From Martinezella lusitana (lineage in GTDB: Bacteria; Pseudomonadota; Alphaproteobacteria; Rhizobiales; Rhizobiaceae): 64,000 bases of DNA. Shown piece by piece: positions 9,140 to 17,750 of the stretch. The translations under genes were made by a program, and so were the position numbers. The stretch covers positions 248,001 to 312,000 of the forward strand of contig NZ_JACHBG010000006.1 in the NCBI RefSeq assembly GCF_014207095.1, given 5' to 3'. Each line of letters begins with the position of its first letter. The first letter of the stretch is position 1. The notes beneath the pieces were generated by a model, which was given only the letters and a program-made list of their open reading frames with translations, had not been told where the DNA came from and searched no databases.

Positions 9140-10318
9140 TCAAGGTTCAAGGTATTCCTGCGCATGGACGACGAGGGATTTATTGTGGCCAGACACGCCG
9201 GCGCAACGGCGTGAGAGTTCGTCGAAGAAAGCGGCGGGTTGCAGAATTTCCTCGGGCGTGAATACTCCCGAGCGGCCATCGAATCCAAATGCGAAAAAGG
9301 GAAGGGTGAGCGCGAGAGGAATGCTGGTCGCCCCACCCATCGTCCCGGAGGGCAGGGTGCGAAGATGGGCGCTGGTAATGATCTTCCGCCCGTCGCGAAT
9401 GCCCTTTGCCCAGGCGAACAACTGCGGCCGGAACGGCATCGGCGCAACCAAGGTCGGTTTTGGGGGCGTGGAGTCTTCTTCAAGATATCTGGCCGCCCGC
9501 TCGATCGATAGAATGCCGGTATCAACGAGCGTCGCCAGCGACTTCAATTCCTTAAAATCCTCATCCTTGCCAATCATTACATTGGCGCAGGATCCGAGTT
9601 CCGGGAATATTCGGGGCAAGGTTACCGCCTCCGGGTGGCCGACGGTCCAGGCGCTCATCGCGCCGAGCCAGGGATAACGGATATTCCGGCGTTGAAGCGG
9701 CGACACATCCCGGAGCTTACCGTCTTGCAGTTGGCGGATTTTGCCCGTCAACTGCTGCAACCAATGGACGTTGGCGGCATTCAGCGTATCGCACGATCCC
9801 GAGTGGCGCTCTGGTTCGGGATGAGTTTGCTCGTCAACATCGATCGACCAGCCGGTCAGAATCTCGTCAACCTGTTCGAGCGAAGACGTTGCGGTCATTG
9901 CCAAGAGATTTGTGATGCCCGGGCTGGCGCCGATACCGATGATCGCCGTGATGCCACTTGCTCTCGCCTCGGCATTGAGATTGAGCATCTCGAGCGTCGG
10001 TTCCCAATCATCGCAGATGTCGGCGTAATTCTTGCCCACGGCGATGGCTGCTTTCAGGATGGGCAAACCGAACCTGTAAAACGGCCCCACCGTGTTGAGA
10101 ACGACATCGTGCGCCGTCATCAGTTCGCGCAAGGCACTGAGGTCGGTGACGTCACAGTAGGCCGCCTCGGCCCTTGCTCCTATTGTCTGGCTGATCGCCA
10201 GCGCCGCGCCGTACTTCACATCGGCAACGGTGACCCTCTCCACAAAACTGTAGGAAGCGGCTTCGCTGGCGGCGATGCGCCCCATTTCACCGGCTCCACC
10301 CAATACAAGCACGCGCAC
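9140..10318 (-). CDS. Saccharopine dehydrogenase-like NAD(P)-binding oxidoreductase
   Basis: A 392-residue enzyme. It starts with the Rossmann motif VLVLGGAGEMGRIAA and continues with the family pattern CDVTDLSALRELMTAHDVVLNTVGPFYRFG and YADICDDWEP. The rest is a catalytic/dimerisation region with SPGITNLLA. It belongs to the broad saccharopine-dehydrogenase-like group, whose members act on varied substrates, so lysine metabolism should not be assumed. It is divergent from a TetR regulator across a gap with a perfect palindrome, so it is probably that repressor's target. Confidence 0.85.
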   Translation of the reverse strand: MRVLVLGGAGEMGRIAASEAASYSFVERVTVADVKYGAALAISQTIGARAEAAYCDVTDLSALRELMTAHDVVLNTVGPFYRFGLPILKAAIAVGKNYADICDDWEPTLEMLNLNAEARASGITAIIGIGASPGITNLLAMTATSSLEQVDEILTGWSIDVDEQTHPEPERHSGSCDTLNAANVHWLQQLTGKIRQLQDGKLRDVSPLQRRNIRYPWLGAMSAWTVGHPEAVTLPRIFPELGSCANVMIGKDEDFKELKSLATLVDTGILSIERAARYLEEDSTPPKPTLVAPMPFRPQLFAWAKGIRDGRKIITSAHLRTLPSGTMGGATSIPLALTLPFFAFGFDGRSGVFTPEEILQPAAFFDELSRRCAGVSGHNKSLVVHAQEYLEP

Positions 10319-10348
10319 GCTGATCTCCTGGAAGGTTTCGCAGAGAAA

Positions 10349-10365
10349 ATAACAACAGTTGTTAT
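10349..10365. promoter_or_regulatory. Palindromic operator for the divergent TetR regulator
   Basis: ATAACAAC-A-GTTGTTAT is a perfect 17-bp palindrome in the 101-bp gap between the saccharopine-dehydrogenase-like gene and the tetR-family gene. Its size, symmetry and location fit a TetR-dimer operator that covers both promoters. Confidence 0.75.
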
Positions 10366-10419
10366 GTTGTCAATGTTTTTCCGTTGTGTCCCTGCCTGGC
10401 ATTCGGCTATTCTGAACCC

Positions 10420-11067
10420 ATGCCGAAGAAGAATCAGAAGCTCGATAGTTCCCGCAGCGGAAAGACGGATGCCTCCGAAGGGAGGCGCGAGGAAGTCGCG
10501 CGGGCGACACTTGCGGTCATCGCTCGCGATGGCCTCGATCGCGCGTCCATGAGGGGGATCGCACAGGAGATCGGTTGCTCGACGGGGGTCCTGACCCACT
10601 ATTTTCGCGACAAGGACGCCATTCTGGATTTCGCCCTTCAGTCGATCATCAGCGCTGTCGAGGGTGCAGGTGAGGTTGCCGCCGGTGCGCTGACCCTCGA
10701 TCAGTTCGCGGCCGAGATATCGAGTGCGCTTCCAGACAGCCTCGAAAGCAGGCAGATGTGGAAGGTCTGGATCAATTTTACCGCTGCTTCGCTTAGCCGA
10801 GCTGAACAACATCGCCGCCACCATCTTCTCTATGAAGGAATTCGAGATCATTGGTCGAAGCGATTCGCTGCGCTCGCGGAGGCGGGCGCTTTTTCCGGGC
10901 CGGTCGATGCCGATGAAGAGGCGGCATTGCTCTTTTGTCTCATCGACGGCATCGGCATTCAGGCGCTCATTTCTCCGCGAATATTCGTCACCGCTCGACA
11001 GCGCGGATTGGTGCGAGCGCACCTCGCGCGGCTGCCCTGGGCGACACCCGTTTCTGCTGGGCAATGA
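10420..11067 (+). CDS. TetR/AcrR-family transcriptional regulator
   Basis: A 215-residue repressor starting at MPKKNQKLD. The HTH lies at about residues 22-70 (VARATLAVIARDGLDRASMRGIAQ, CSTGVLTHYFRDKDAIL). The C-terminal ligand domain (MWKVWINFTAASLSRAEQH, LFCLIDGIGIQALI) is of the BetI-like type. Frames extending further upstream would run into the palindrome, so the internal ATG is preferred. It probably represses itself and the divergent oxidoreductase. The ligand is unknown. Confidence 0.9.
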   Translation: MPKKNQKLDSSRSGKTDASEGRREEVARATLAVIARDGLDRASMRGIAQEIGCSTGVLTHYFRDKDAILDFALQSIISAVEGAGEVAAGALTLDQFAAEISSALPDSLESRQMWKVWINFTAASLSRAEQHRRHHLLYEGIRDHWSKRFAALAEAGAFSGPVDADEEAALLFCLIDGIGIQALISPRIFVTARQRGLVRAHLARLPWATPVSAGQ

Positions 11068-11151
11068 GGTGATATTGCCTTGTTTTCGCCCGCCGGGTTG
11101 ATCACAACGAGAATGCTCGCAAAGGGCGATTAACGGTTGGGATGAGACGTC

Positions 11152-11463
11152 ATGATGAAGAGAATAGTGATTGCCACCACATTGATGTTGGCTACTGCCT
11201 ACAGCGCCAGCGCGTCCAGCGATGACGCTTGGAAGGCATTGTTTGCAAAGGCAAACGGGACATGCATCGGTCAATCGCGCATGAATACACCGGAGGCCAG
11301 TGCGCCCGTCGTATTCGACGATTCCGTTGGGAAAATCGCCATCCTTCTCAAGGGATCTATCGGCAAGGGCAAATCAAAGGTCCAGAACGTCAATATGATC
11401 TGCCTCTACGACAAGAAGACGGGCAAAGCCTCGATCGAAGAGTTTCACTGGCTGGGCAAATAA
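11152..11463 (+). CDS. Small secreted protein of unknown function
   Basis: A 103-residue protein with a Sec signal (MMKRIVIATTLMLATAYSASASS, cleavage near residue 22). The mature domain has two cysteines (GTCIGQ and NMICLYD) that could form a disulfide, and it ends in FHWLGK. The layout resembles small periplasmic beta-sandwich proteins, but I recognise no family. Not obviously part of an operon. Confidence 0.7.
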   Translation: MMKRIVIATTLMLATAYSASASSDDAWKALFAKANGTCIGQSRMNTPEASAPVVFDDSVGKIAILLKGSIGKGKSKVQNVNMICLYDKKTGKASIEEFHWLGK

Positions 11464-11527
11464 AGCGGCCACGAGGTCGTTGTTTGACATCCGCGCGATC
11501 TTCGCGGCTACCAGTTGACGATAGGAC

Positions 11528-11555
11528 GGCGGGCTGCCGGTGTCGGTCGCCCGCC
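11528..11555 (+). terminator. Hairpin downstream of the small secreted protein
   Basis: GGCGGGC (11528-11534) pairs with GCCCGCC (11549-11555). No U-tract follows, so it may be a weak or Rho-assisted terminator. Confidence 0.35.
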
Positions 11556-11791
11556 ATCACCCAAGTTTTCTTCCCTGTGCGCTTCATCTTCCTATTTCCT
11601 CAGTCCAGCCGCTTGGGCTGTTTCCTTCGAGGCGGATCTTGATAGGCTCGCCTGTCATCCGTCGCGCGACGTGATGAGGGGTTCTGCACAAGCGAACCAT
11701 CCGCGATTTTCTCCAAAGTGACGCCGGAGGCATTTGCGTGCCTTCCGACATGCCCCCGCAGAAAGTGAAGGCAATGCTCTTTACAAAGAAG

Positions 11792-11823
11792 TTAAACGTT
11801 TTTATTTTGATATAAACGTTTAA
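11792..11823. promoter_or_regulatory. Two LacI-type operators upstream of the sugar ABC operon
   Basis: Two AAACGTTT cores lie at 11794-11801 and 11814-11821, embedded in TTAAACGTTT and TATAAACGTTTAA. Their centres are 20 bp apart, about two helical turns, so dimers would bind the same face. Palindromes with a central CG are typical for LacI/GalR proteins, and a LacI gene is the last gene of this operon. Identical cores occur at 18910, 18932 and 25334. Confidence 0.8.
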
Positions 11824-11856
11824 CACGATGCCCGCATCGCCGACAGGGAGGAGCCG

Positions 11857-13002
11857 TTGGCACCCATTCGTATTGATAATCTCCGCAAGGGCTTTGGTTC
11901 GCTGGAGGTGCTCAAGGGCATCGACCTTGACATAGCCGATGGGGAATTCGTCTGTTTCCTTGGCCCGTCGGGCTGCGGCAAGAGCACGCTGCTACGGTCG
12001 ATCGCTGGTCTCGAAAAGCTGGATGGCGGCACCATCCGTCTCGGCGAGCGCGATATCACGCATGAGGCTTCGGCACGGCGCGATATCGCCATGGTGTTCC
12101 AGAACTATGCGCTTTACCCGCACATGAACGTCCGCCGGAACCTGTCTTTCGGGCTGGCACTCAACGGAATGAAGCGCAGCGAAATCGACCGGCGCGTGGA
12201 CAATGTCGCCGATATCCTGCGCATCAAGGAACTGCTTGGCCGCAAGCCCCGTCAACTGTCGGGCGGTCAACGCCAGCGCGTCGCCATCGGTCGTGCCATC
12301 GTGCGTGAGCCGAAGCTCTTTCTGCTCGATGAGCCGCTGTCCAATCTCGATGCCGGTCTTCGCGTGACGATGCGCGTCGAGCTTGCCGCGCTACATGCCC
12401 GCCTCGGCACGACCATGATCTATGTGACGCATGATCAGGTCGAGGCGATGACCTTGTCGAACCGTGTCGTCGTTCTCGACAAGGGCAGGGTTAGCCAGTT
12501 CGGCACGCCGTTGGAGCTGTTCTACCAGCCCGCCAATCTCTTTGTTGCCGGCTTCATTGGTTCGCCGCGCATGAACTTCTTCGATGTTTCTGCGGCCGAG
12601 GGAGACGGCGAGCGCATCAGCCTGTCCGGCGGTGGCTTGATGCGGACAGTGGTCTTCGAAGCCGATAGAGCCGCGGCGCGCTCAGCCGGCAAGGCGACGC
12701 TCGGCATTCGCCCCGACAAGATCGAGATCGTGTCTCCGGGCGAAGGCGATATCGCCGGAACAGTACGCTTGGTCGAGCGACTAGGCACGGAAAGCCATGT
12801 CCATATCAGCCTGGAAGACGGTCGCGCGATGACCGCGGTGGTGCGCGGTACGCATCCGGTCGCCAATGGTGAAACGGTCCATCTGCGGCTGCCGCCGCAG
12901 CATTGCTACCTGTTCGACGCCGAGGGCAATGCGGTGCGCCGCCGCCTTGATGCCGAGACGCAGGCTCTTGTCGATCACGAAAAGGGGAAGCGGGTCGCCT
13001 GA
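11857..13002 (+). CDS. CUT1 sugar ABC transporter ATP-binding protein (MalK/MsmX/UgpC type)
   Basis: A 381-residue ATPase. The start is TTG, preceded by GGGAGGAG. It carries Walker [35 protein letters not shown], Walker [13 protein letters not shown] and VTHDQVEAM. A C-terminal TOBE domain (LGIRPDKIEIVSPGEG, ERLGTESHVHISLEDG) follows. It is the first gene after the paired operators and 20 bp ahead of the binding-protein gene, so it energises the importer encoded next. It could also serve other CUT1 permeases, as MsmX-type ATPases do. Confidence 0.88.
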   Translation: MAPIRIDNLRKGFGSLEVLKGIDLDIADGEFVCFLGPSGCGKSTLLRSIAGLEKLDGGTIRLGERDITHEASARRDIAMVFQNYALYPHMNVRRNLSFGLALNGMKRSEIDRRVDNVADILRIKELLGRKPRQLSGGQRQRVAIGRAIVREPKLFLLDEPLSNLDAGLRVTMRVELAALHARLGTTMIYVTHDQVEAMTLSNRVVVLDKGRVSQFGTPLELFYQPANLFVAGFIGSPRMNFFDVSAAEGDGERISLSGGGLMRTVVFEADRAAARSAGKATLGIRPDKIEIVSPGEGDIAGTVRLVERLGTESHVHISLEDGRAMTAVVRGTHPVANGETVHLRLPPQHCYLFDAEGNAVRRRLDAETQALVDHEKGKRVA

Positions 13003-13022
13003 CCCGAAATGGGAGTAGAGGA

Positions 13023-14255
13023 ATGAAGAAGAGCACAAATATCTTTGTGGGTTCGCTGATCGCTTTGACGCTTGCCGGTGCCTCGGCAGCGCGGGCGGAT
13101 CAGGTGCTGCGGTTCGCCACCTGGGATTCGGGAGAAAGCCTGGCGATCGAGCAGAAGATCGCCGGAAAATTCGAAGAGACGCATCCGGGCATAAAGGTGC
13201 AGGTCGAGCCCTATGCCGATGGCTTCGATCAGAAACTGGTGGCGGCCTTCGGCGCCGGTAACCCACCCGACGTGATGTATATGTGGAACTTCCCGCAATA
13301 CTACACATCGCTGATGCCTCTCGATGATCTGATTGCGCGCGATGCCGCACAGATCAAGCCGGACGATTTCCCCAAGGGATTGATGAATACCACCCGCGTC
13401 GCCGGCAAGACCTATGGCATGCCGGCGGGCTTTACGACGCAGGTTGTGTTCTACAACAAGGACATGTTCAAGGCTGCCAATGTCGAAGAGCCGAAGGACG
13501 GCTGGACCTGGGACGACCTTCGCGCCAAGGCCGCGAAATTTCGCGACAAGGACAAGAAGATCTATGGCTTTGCCGTCGATGCCAAGCCGGATCCTTATGA
13601 TTTCGAGCAATTCCTGTGGTCGAACGGCACCAAATACATTTCAGACGACGGCAAGACGATCGACGGCTACATGAACAGCGATGCCGCAGCCCAGGTGCTC
13701 GATATGTTCGCTGACATGGCGAAGAAGGAAGAGGCGGTCACTCTGAATGTCGGCGACGACACCACGGGCCTTACGCTATTCAAGGGCGGCAAGATCGCCA
13801 TGTTCCAAAGCGCCATGTGGTCCAAGGCTGGCATCGATTCCGCCGGTTTCAATTATGGCGTGGCGCCTCTGCCGAAGTTCGGCGACAAACCGGCCCATTC
13901 GGCGCTTGGCGTTTCGGCGATCTCGATCGCCAAGGATGCCGCCCATCCCGATCTCGCCTGGGAATTCGTAAAATTCTTCTCCTCGCCGGAAGCGGTTGCG
14001 ATGCGCACGAACGATCTTCCGGTGCGCAGTAGCGTTGCCGAAGCCAAGGGCATGACGAAGGATGTGGTCTACAAGCCGTTCTTCGACATTCTCGCGACCT
14101 CCGACAAGGAGACGCATGCGTTCCTCAAGAATGCGAACTGGGGCAAGGTGCAGGATAATCTTGCCCGTGCGATCGAAGGGACGATGATCGACCAGGGTAA
14201 TGCCAAGCAGCATCTCGATGATGCCGTGAAGCGCTCACAGCGGTTCCTGAAGTAA
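13023..14255 (+). CDS. CUT1 sugar ABC transporter substrate-binding protein
   Basis: A 410-residue periplasmic protein with a Sec signal (MKKSTNIFVGSLIALTLAGASAARA, about 25 residues). The mature start DQVLRFATWDSGESLAIEQKI and the segments MYMWNFPQYYTSLMPLDDLI, VVFYNKDMFKAA and MFQSAMWSKAG are typical of family-1 oligosaccharide-binding proteins. From the neighbouring glycosidases it probably binds a di- or trisaccharide or a glycoside. Exact ligand unknown. Confidence 0.87.
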   Translation: MKKSTNIFVGSLIALTLAGASAARADQVLRFATWDSGESLAIEQKIAGKFEETHPGIKVQVEPYADGFDQKLVAAFGAGNPPDVMYMWNFPQYYTSLMPLDDLIARDAAQIKPDDFPKGLMNTTRVAGKTYGMPAGFTTQVVFYNKDMFKAANVEEPKDGWTWDDLRAKAAKFRDKDKKIYGFAVDAKPDPYDFEQFLWSNGTKYISDDGKTIDGYMNSDAAAQVLDMFADMAKKEEAVTLNVGDDTTGLTLFKGGKIAMFQSAMWSKAGIDSAGFNYGVAPLPKFGDKPAHSALGVSAISIAKDAAHPDLAWEFVKFFSSPEAVAMRTNDLPVRSSVAEAKGMTKDVVYKPFFDILATSDKETHAFLKNANWGKVQDNLARAIEGTMIDQGNAKQHLDDAVKRSQRFLK

Positions 14256-14269
14256 GGCGGAAGCGGGAG

Positions 14270-15226
14270 ATGAACGTGACACATAAAGACGCCACAACAG
14301 TCGCGGCAAAGAAAAGGCGATCGGCATTGCCGGACCATCTGCCGGCCTATCTGTTCATCTCCCCGTGGATTCTGGGATTTCTGTTCTTCACGCTCGGTCC
14401 GCTCTTGTTCTCGTTGACCATGAGCTTCTATGATTGGCCCGTGGTCGGCGCGCGCACCTTCGTCGGCCTCAAGAACTATCGCACTATGCTCTTCGACGAC
14501 CCTCAGTTCTGGGACAGTCTGTGGATCACCGTAAAGTTCGCCGCGATCTATGTGCCGTTCAACATCGTCATGTCCTTCCTGATCGCGCTGTTGCTGCATC
14601 ATGCAACGGTATGGAGCGGCTTCTTCAGAACCGCTTTCTATCTGCCGAGCGTCATCTCCGGTGTCGCGCTGGTGACGATCTGGAGCTGGATCTATAGCCG
14701 GCAATATGGCCTTTTGAACTTCATGCTGTCTTTGGTGGGCATCGACGGACCGAACTGGCTTGGCGATCCGGGTCTGGCGATCATTGCTATTCTGATCGCC
14801 AGCCTTTGGGGCTTCGGCGGCACAATGCTAATCCTGCTGACGGGTCTGAAGGCGATCCCCAAGGAGCTTTACGAAGCGGCGACGGTCTCGGGCATTCCCG
14901 GCTGGGCGCAGATGCTGTTCATTACCCTGCCGATGCTCGGGCCTATGTTGCTGTTCACCTTCATCACCTCGATCATCGCCGCCTTCCAGCAACTGACGAT
15001 TGCTTTGCTGCTGACCAAGGGCGGCCCGCTGGGCTCCACCTATTTCTTTGCCATGTATATCTATGACAACGCCTTCAAATATTTCGACATGGGTTACGCA
15101 GCGGCCGGATCATGGGTGATGTTCCTCATCGTGCTGGCGCTTAGCCTTCTGGTCATGCGCTGGTCGGCGGCATGGGTCTACTACGAGGGCGAGGTTCGCG
15201 AAAAGGGAGGGGAGAACCATGCGTAA
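14270..15226 (+). CDS. CUT1 sugar ABC transporter permease (MalF-like)
   Basis: A 318-residue inner-membrane protein with about six transmembrane helices after a hydrophilic N-terminus (LPAYLFISPWILGFLFFTLGPLLF). The EAA loop is PKELYEAATVSGIPGWAQM. Fifteen bases separate it from the binding-protein gene, and it overlaps the next permease by eight bases. It forms the channel with the 15219-16031 product. Confidence 0.88.
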   Translation: MNVTHKDATTVAAKKRRSALPDHLPAYLFISPWILGFLFFTLGPLLFSLTMSFYDWPVVGARTFVGLKNYRTMLFDDPQFWDSLWITVKFAAIYVPFNIVMSFLIALLLHHATVWSGFFRTAFYLPSVISGVALVTIWSWIYSRQYGLLNFMLSLVGIDGPNWLGDPGLAIIAILIASLWGFGGTMLILLTGLKAIPKELYEAATVSGIPGWAQMLFITLPMLGPMLLFTFITSIIAAFQQLTIALLLTKGGPLGSTYFFAMYIYDNAFKYFDMGYAAAGSWVMFLIVLALSLLVMRWSAAWVYYEGEVREKGGENHA

Positions 15227-16031
15227 GACGCTGCTCTATTCCGCGCTGATCCTGCTATCGGCTCTCTTCATCGCACCGTTTTTCTGGACCTTGATGACGG
15301 CCATCAAGAGTGAGGCAGATCTCTACCAGTTTCCACCGGTCTTCTGGCCCTCGGAATGGCATTGGGAAAACTTTACCGTTGCCTGGAACAAGCAGCCTTT
15401 TGGTACCTATTTCCAGAATTCGCTTGTTGTCGTCGTGCTTTCGACCATCGGCCAGCTTATTTCTAGTTCTCTTGTCGCCTATGGCTTCGCGCGCTTCAAA
15501 TTTCCGGGTCGGGATTCGCTGTTCATCCTGCTGCTGGCAACCATGATGATCCCCTGGGATGTGAAGATGATACCGCTCTATATGGAGTTCAACCTCCTCG
15601 GTTGGATCAATACGCTGAAGCCGCTGATCGTGCCGGCTTATTTTGCCGATGCCTTCTTCGTCTTCCTGCTGCGCCAATATATCATGACCGTACCGATTGA
15701 AATCGATGAAGCTGCGCGCATGGATGGTGCCAATTCCTTCGATATCTATTGGCGCATTCATCTGCCCTTGATGATGCCGGCGCTGGTTCTTGTGGGTACG
15801 TTCCACTTCATGAATGCCTGGAACGATTATCTCGGGCCGCTGATCTTCCTCAATGATCAGTCGAAATACACGCTGACGCTCGGCCTCTCGATGTTCAAAG
15901 GCTTGCATGAGGTGGACGTAACTTCGATTGCCGCGATTACCGTGGTGCTCTGCCTGCCGCCGCTGGTGCTCTTCTTTCTGGCTCAGCGTTACATCATGGA
16001 TGGGGCTGTCGGGTCGTCGGTCAAGGGATAA
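15219..16031 (+). CDS. CUT1 sugar ABC transporter permease (MalG-like)
   Basis: A 270-residue partner permease. It has six transmembrane helices (LLYSALILLSALFIAPFFW first) and an EAA loop (PIEIDEAARMDGANSFDIYWRI). It overlaps the preceding permease by eight bases and is followed after two bases by the glycoside hydrolase gene, so import and hydrolysis are co-expressed. Confidence 0.88.
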   Translation: MRKTLLYSALILLSALFIAPFFWTLMTAIKSEADLYQFPPVFWPSEWHWENFTVAWNKQPFGTYFQNSLVVVVLSTIGQLISSSLVAYGFARFKFPGRDSLFILLLATMMIPWDVKMIPLYMEFNLLGWINTLKPLIVPAYFADAFFVFLLRQYIMTVPIEIDEAARMDGANSFDIYWRIHLPLMMPALVLVGTFHFMNAWNDYLGPLIFLNDQSKYTLTLGLSMFKGLHEVDVTSIAAITVVLCLPPLVLFFLAQRYIMDGAVGSSVKG

Positions 16032-16033
16032 TC

Positions 16034-17737
16034 ATGCTCTTCGATATCGCACATATCCCCTTCAGCCGTCGAGGACGCTTTCTGACCCTGTCGATGATGG
16101 CGGTTCCCGGCGGCAACGGCGAACAGGCGCTTTATCTGCGTTTTGTCGCCGGCGGCGACGAGCGGCCCTCTCTCGGGCGGCTGTGCCGCATGGATTTCCT
16201 GGACACATCGGACAATGTGACGAAACCGGCTTTCGAACTGGCTCCGGAGCGGTTAGTTGCCCGCGGTAATGGTTCCGAGGTCGAGTTTGTCATAGGCCAT
16301 GGCGAGCAACTGCATATTCGCGGGGCTGGCTGCGGCGTGCGCTTTCATCTCGAAGGGTCTCGTTATGACTATGTCTATCGCACGCCCAAAGGCGAGCCCT
16401 GTCTCGTAGCGGCCGTCGAGAACGTGAAATTCATCCCGCGCGCAGATCTCGGCGCGCTCGATGTCACGGGTTCCTGGCAGCGCGATCATTCGGAAAAGGT
16501 CAGTTTCACCTTTTCCGGAGAGGCGGCATTCGAAGGCAGTGTCGATTTCTTCCGGACAGTGCCGCCGGAAGAACGACCCGGCACGTTCGATGAGGCTTCT
16601 GCAGGTGCCCAGACGGATTTTGCGGCATGGCATCGGCGCATGCCTGCGGGGATCCTAGGTCAGGAGGAGGCGCATCGCCTTGCAAGCTACCTGCTCTGGG
16701 CAAATACGGTCCCTGCCGGCGGTGCGCTTACCCGCCCGGCGATCTATATGTCGAAGAACCATATGATCAACCTCTGGAGCTGGGACAATGCCTTTTCGGC
16801 GCTCGGCGTCGTCGGCGTCGATCCCGCTCTCGCCTTCGACCAGTTTGCCGTCATCTTCGATCATCAGGACGCCTCGGGTCTATTGCCTGATTACGTCAAC
16901 GATCGGGACGTGCTCTTTGCCTTTACCAAGCCGCCCGTGCATGGCTGGGCAGTCGCGTTGATCGAGGCGATGCAGCCGGGCTTCTTGACGGCGGAGCGCA
17001 AGGCCTATCTGAAGAACGCGATCGGGCGTCAGGTGGATTACTGGTTACGCTATGCGCGCTCCAGTGATGACGTGTTGCCGTGTTATTTCCATGGCAATGA
17101 TAGCGGCTGGGATAACTCCACCTTCTTCGCAGAAGGTGGTCCGGTGATGACACCGGACTTGCCGGTTTTCCTGATCCTTGCCTGCGATGTGCTCGCAACG
17201 CTGCTGGAAGACGATCAACAGCGACAGCAGGAATGGCGTGCCAAAGCGGAAAGGCTGCAAGCGTTGTTGTTCCGGGATCTCTGGACCGGCGAAACTTTCC
17301 GTGCGCGTCTGACGGATGATCCGGGGAGGGAACTTCCCGATCAGAACCTCATTCAGTTTATGCCGTTGCTTCTGGGTGAACGATTGCCGAGAGATATGGC
17401 GCAGAAGCTCGTGGCAAGGCTCGTCGACGGCGGTTTCATCACTGAATGGGGGCCGGCGACCGAAAGTCCGATGAGCCCGCTCTATGAAGATGACGGCTAT
17501 TGGCGCGGGCCGATTTGGGCGCCAACCACGATGCTGCTCTGGGACGGGCTACAAAAACAAGGAGAGCTGGAACTATCGCGTAGTATCTCGGAAAAGTTCT
17601 GTTCAGTTGCGTTGAGAAGCGGTATGGCCGAGAACTTCGCGGCCGTGTCGGGGATGGGATTGCGCGACCGGGCCTTTGCCTGGACGTCGGCGGTCTATAT
17701 TCTTCTGGCCGCCTCCCTGAGTAAGATGAAGTCGTAG
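16034..17737 (+). CDS. Clan GH-G glycoside hydrolase (GH63/MGH1-like), cytosolic
   Basis: A 567-residue protein without signal peptide. A beta-sandwich-like N-terminal part of about 200 residues is followed by an (alpha/alpha)6 barrel. Landmarks are INLWSWDNAFSALG (about residue 245), HGWAVALIEAM, DSGWDNSTFF (about 356) and DGYWRGPIWAPTTMLLWDG (about 487), the pattern of GH63 and mannosylglycerate-hydrolase-like enzymes. Those invert alpha-glycosidic bonds, so an alpha-glucosidase or a related activity on the imported glycoside is likely. It sits between permease and regulator with almost no gaps. Substrate unknown. Confidence 0.8.
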   Translation: MLFDIAHIPFSRRGRFLTLSMMAVPGGNGEQALYLRFVAGGDERPSLGRLCRMDFLDTSDNVTKPAFELAPERLVARGNGSEVEFVIGHGEQLHIRGAGCGVRFHLEGSRYDYVYRTPKGEPCLVAAVENVKFIPRADLGALDVTGSWQRDHSEKVSFTFSGEAAFEGSVDFFRTVPPEERPGTFDEASAGAQTDFAAWHRRMPAGILGQEEAHRLASYLLWANTVPAGGALTRPAIYMSKNHMINLWSWDNAFSALGVVGVDPALAFDQFAVIFDHQDASGLLPDYVNDRDVLFAFTKPPVHGWAVALIEAMQPGFLTAERKAYLKNAIGRQVDYWLRYARSSDDVLPCYFHGNDSGWDNSTFFAEGGPVMTPDLPVFLILACDVLATLLEDDQQRQQEWRAKAERLQALLFRDLWTGETFRARLTDDPGRELPDQNLIQFMPLLLGERLPRDMAQKLVARLVDGGFITEWGPATESPMSPLYEDDGYWRGPIWAPTTMLLWDGLQKQGELELSRSISEKFCSVALRSGMAENFAAVSGMGLRDRAFAWTSAVYILLAASLSKMKS

Positions 17738-17750
17738 CGAGCCGGACCGG

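Larger units (their letters stand above)
11464..11856. other. Non-coding gap upstream of the sugar ABC operon
   Basis: About 390 bp without a supported gene. It holds the terminator-like hairpin at 11528-11555, an AT-rich promoter zone from about 11770, and the paired operators at 11792-11823. The frames crossing it lack ribosome-binding sites and family character. Confidence 0.6.

Noticed and set aside
9140..10318. Linking the saccharopine-dehydrogenase-like gene to the hydroxylysine hypothesis
   Set aside because: The family is broad, the gene has its own TetR operator and no AAACGTTT site, so the name alone is not evidence.
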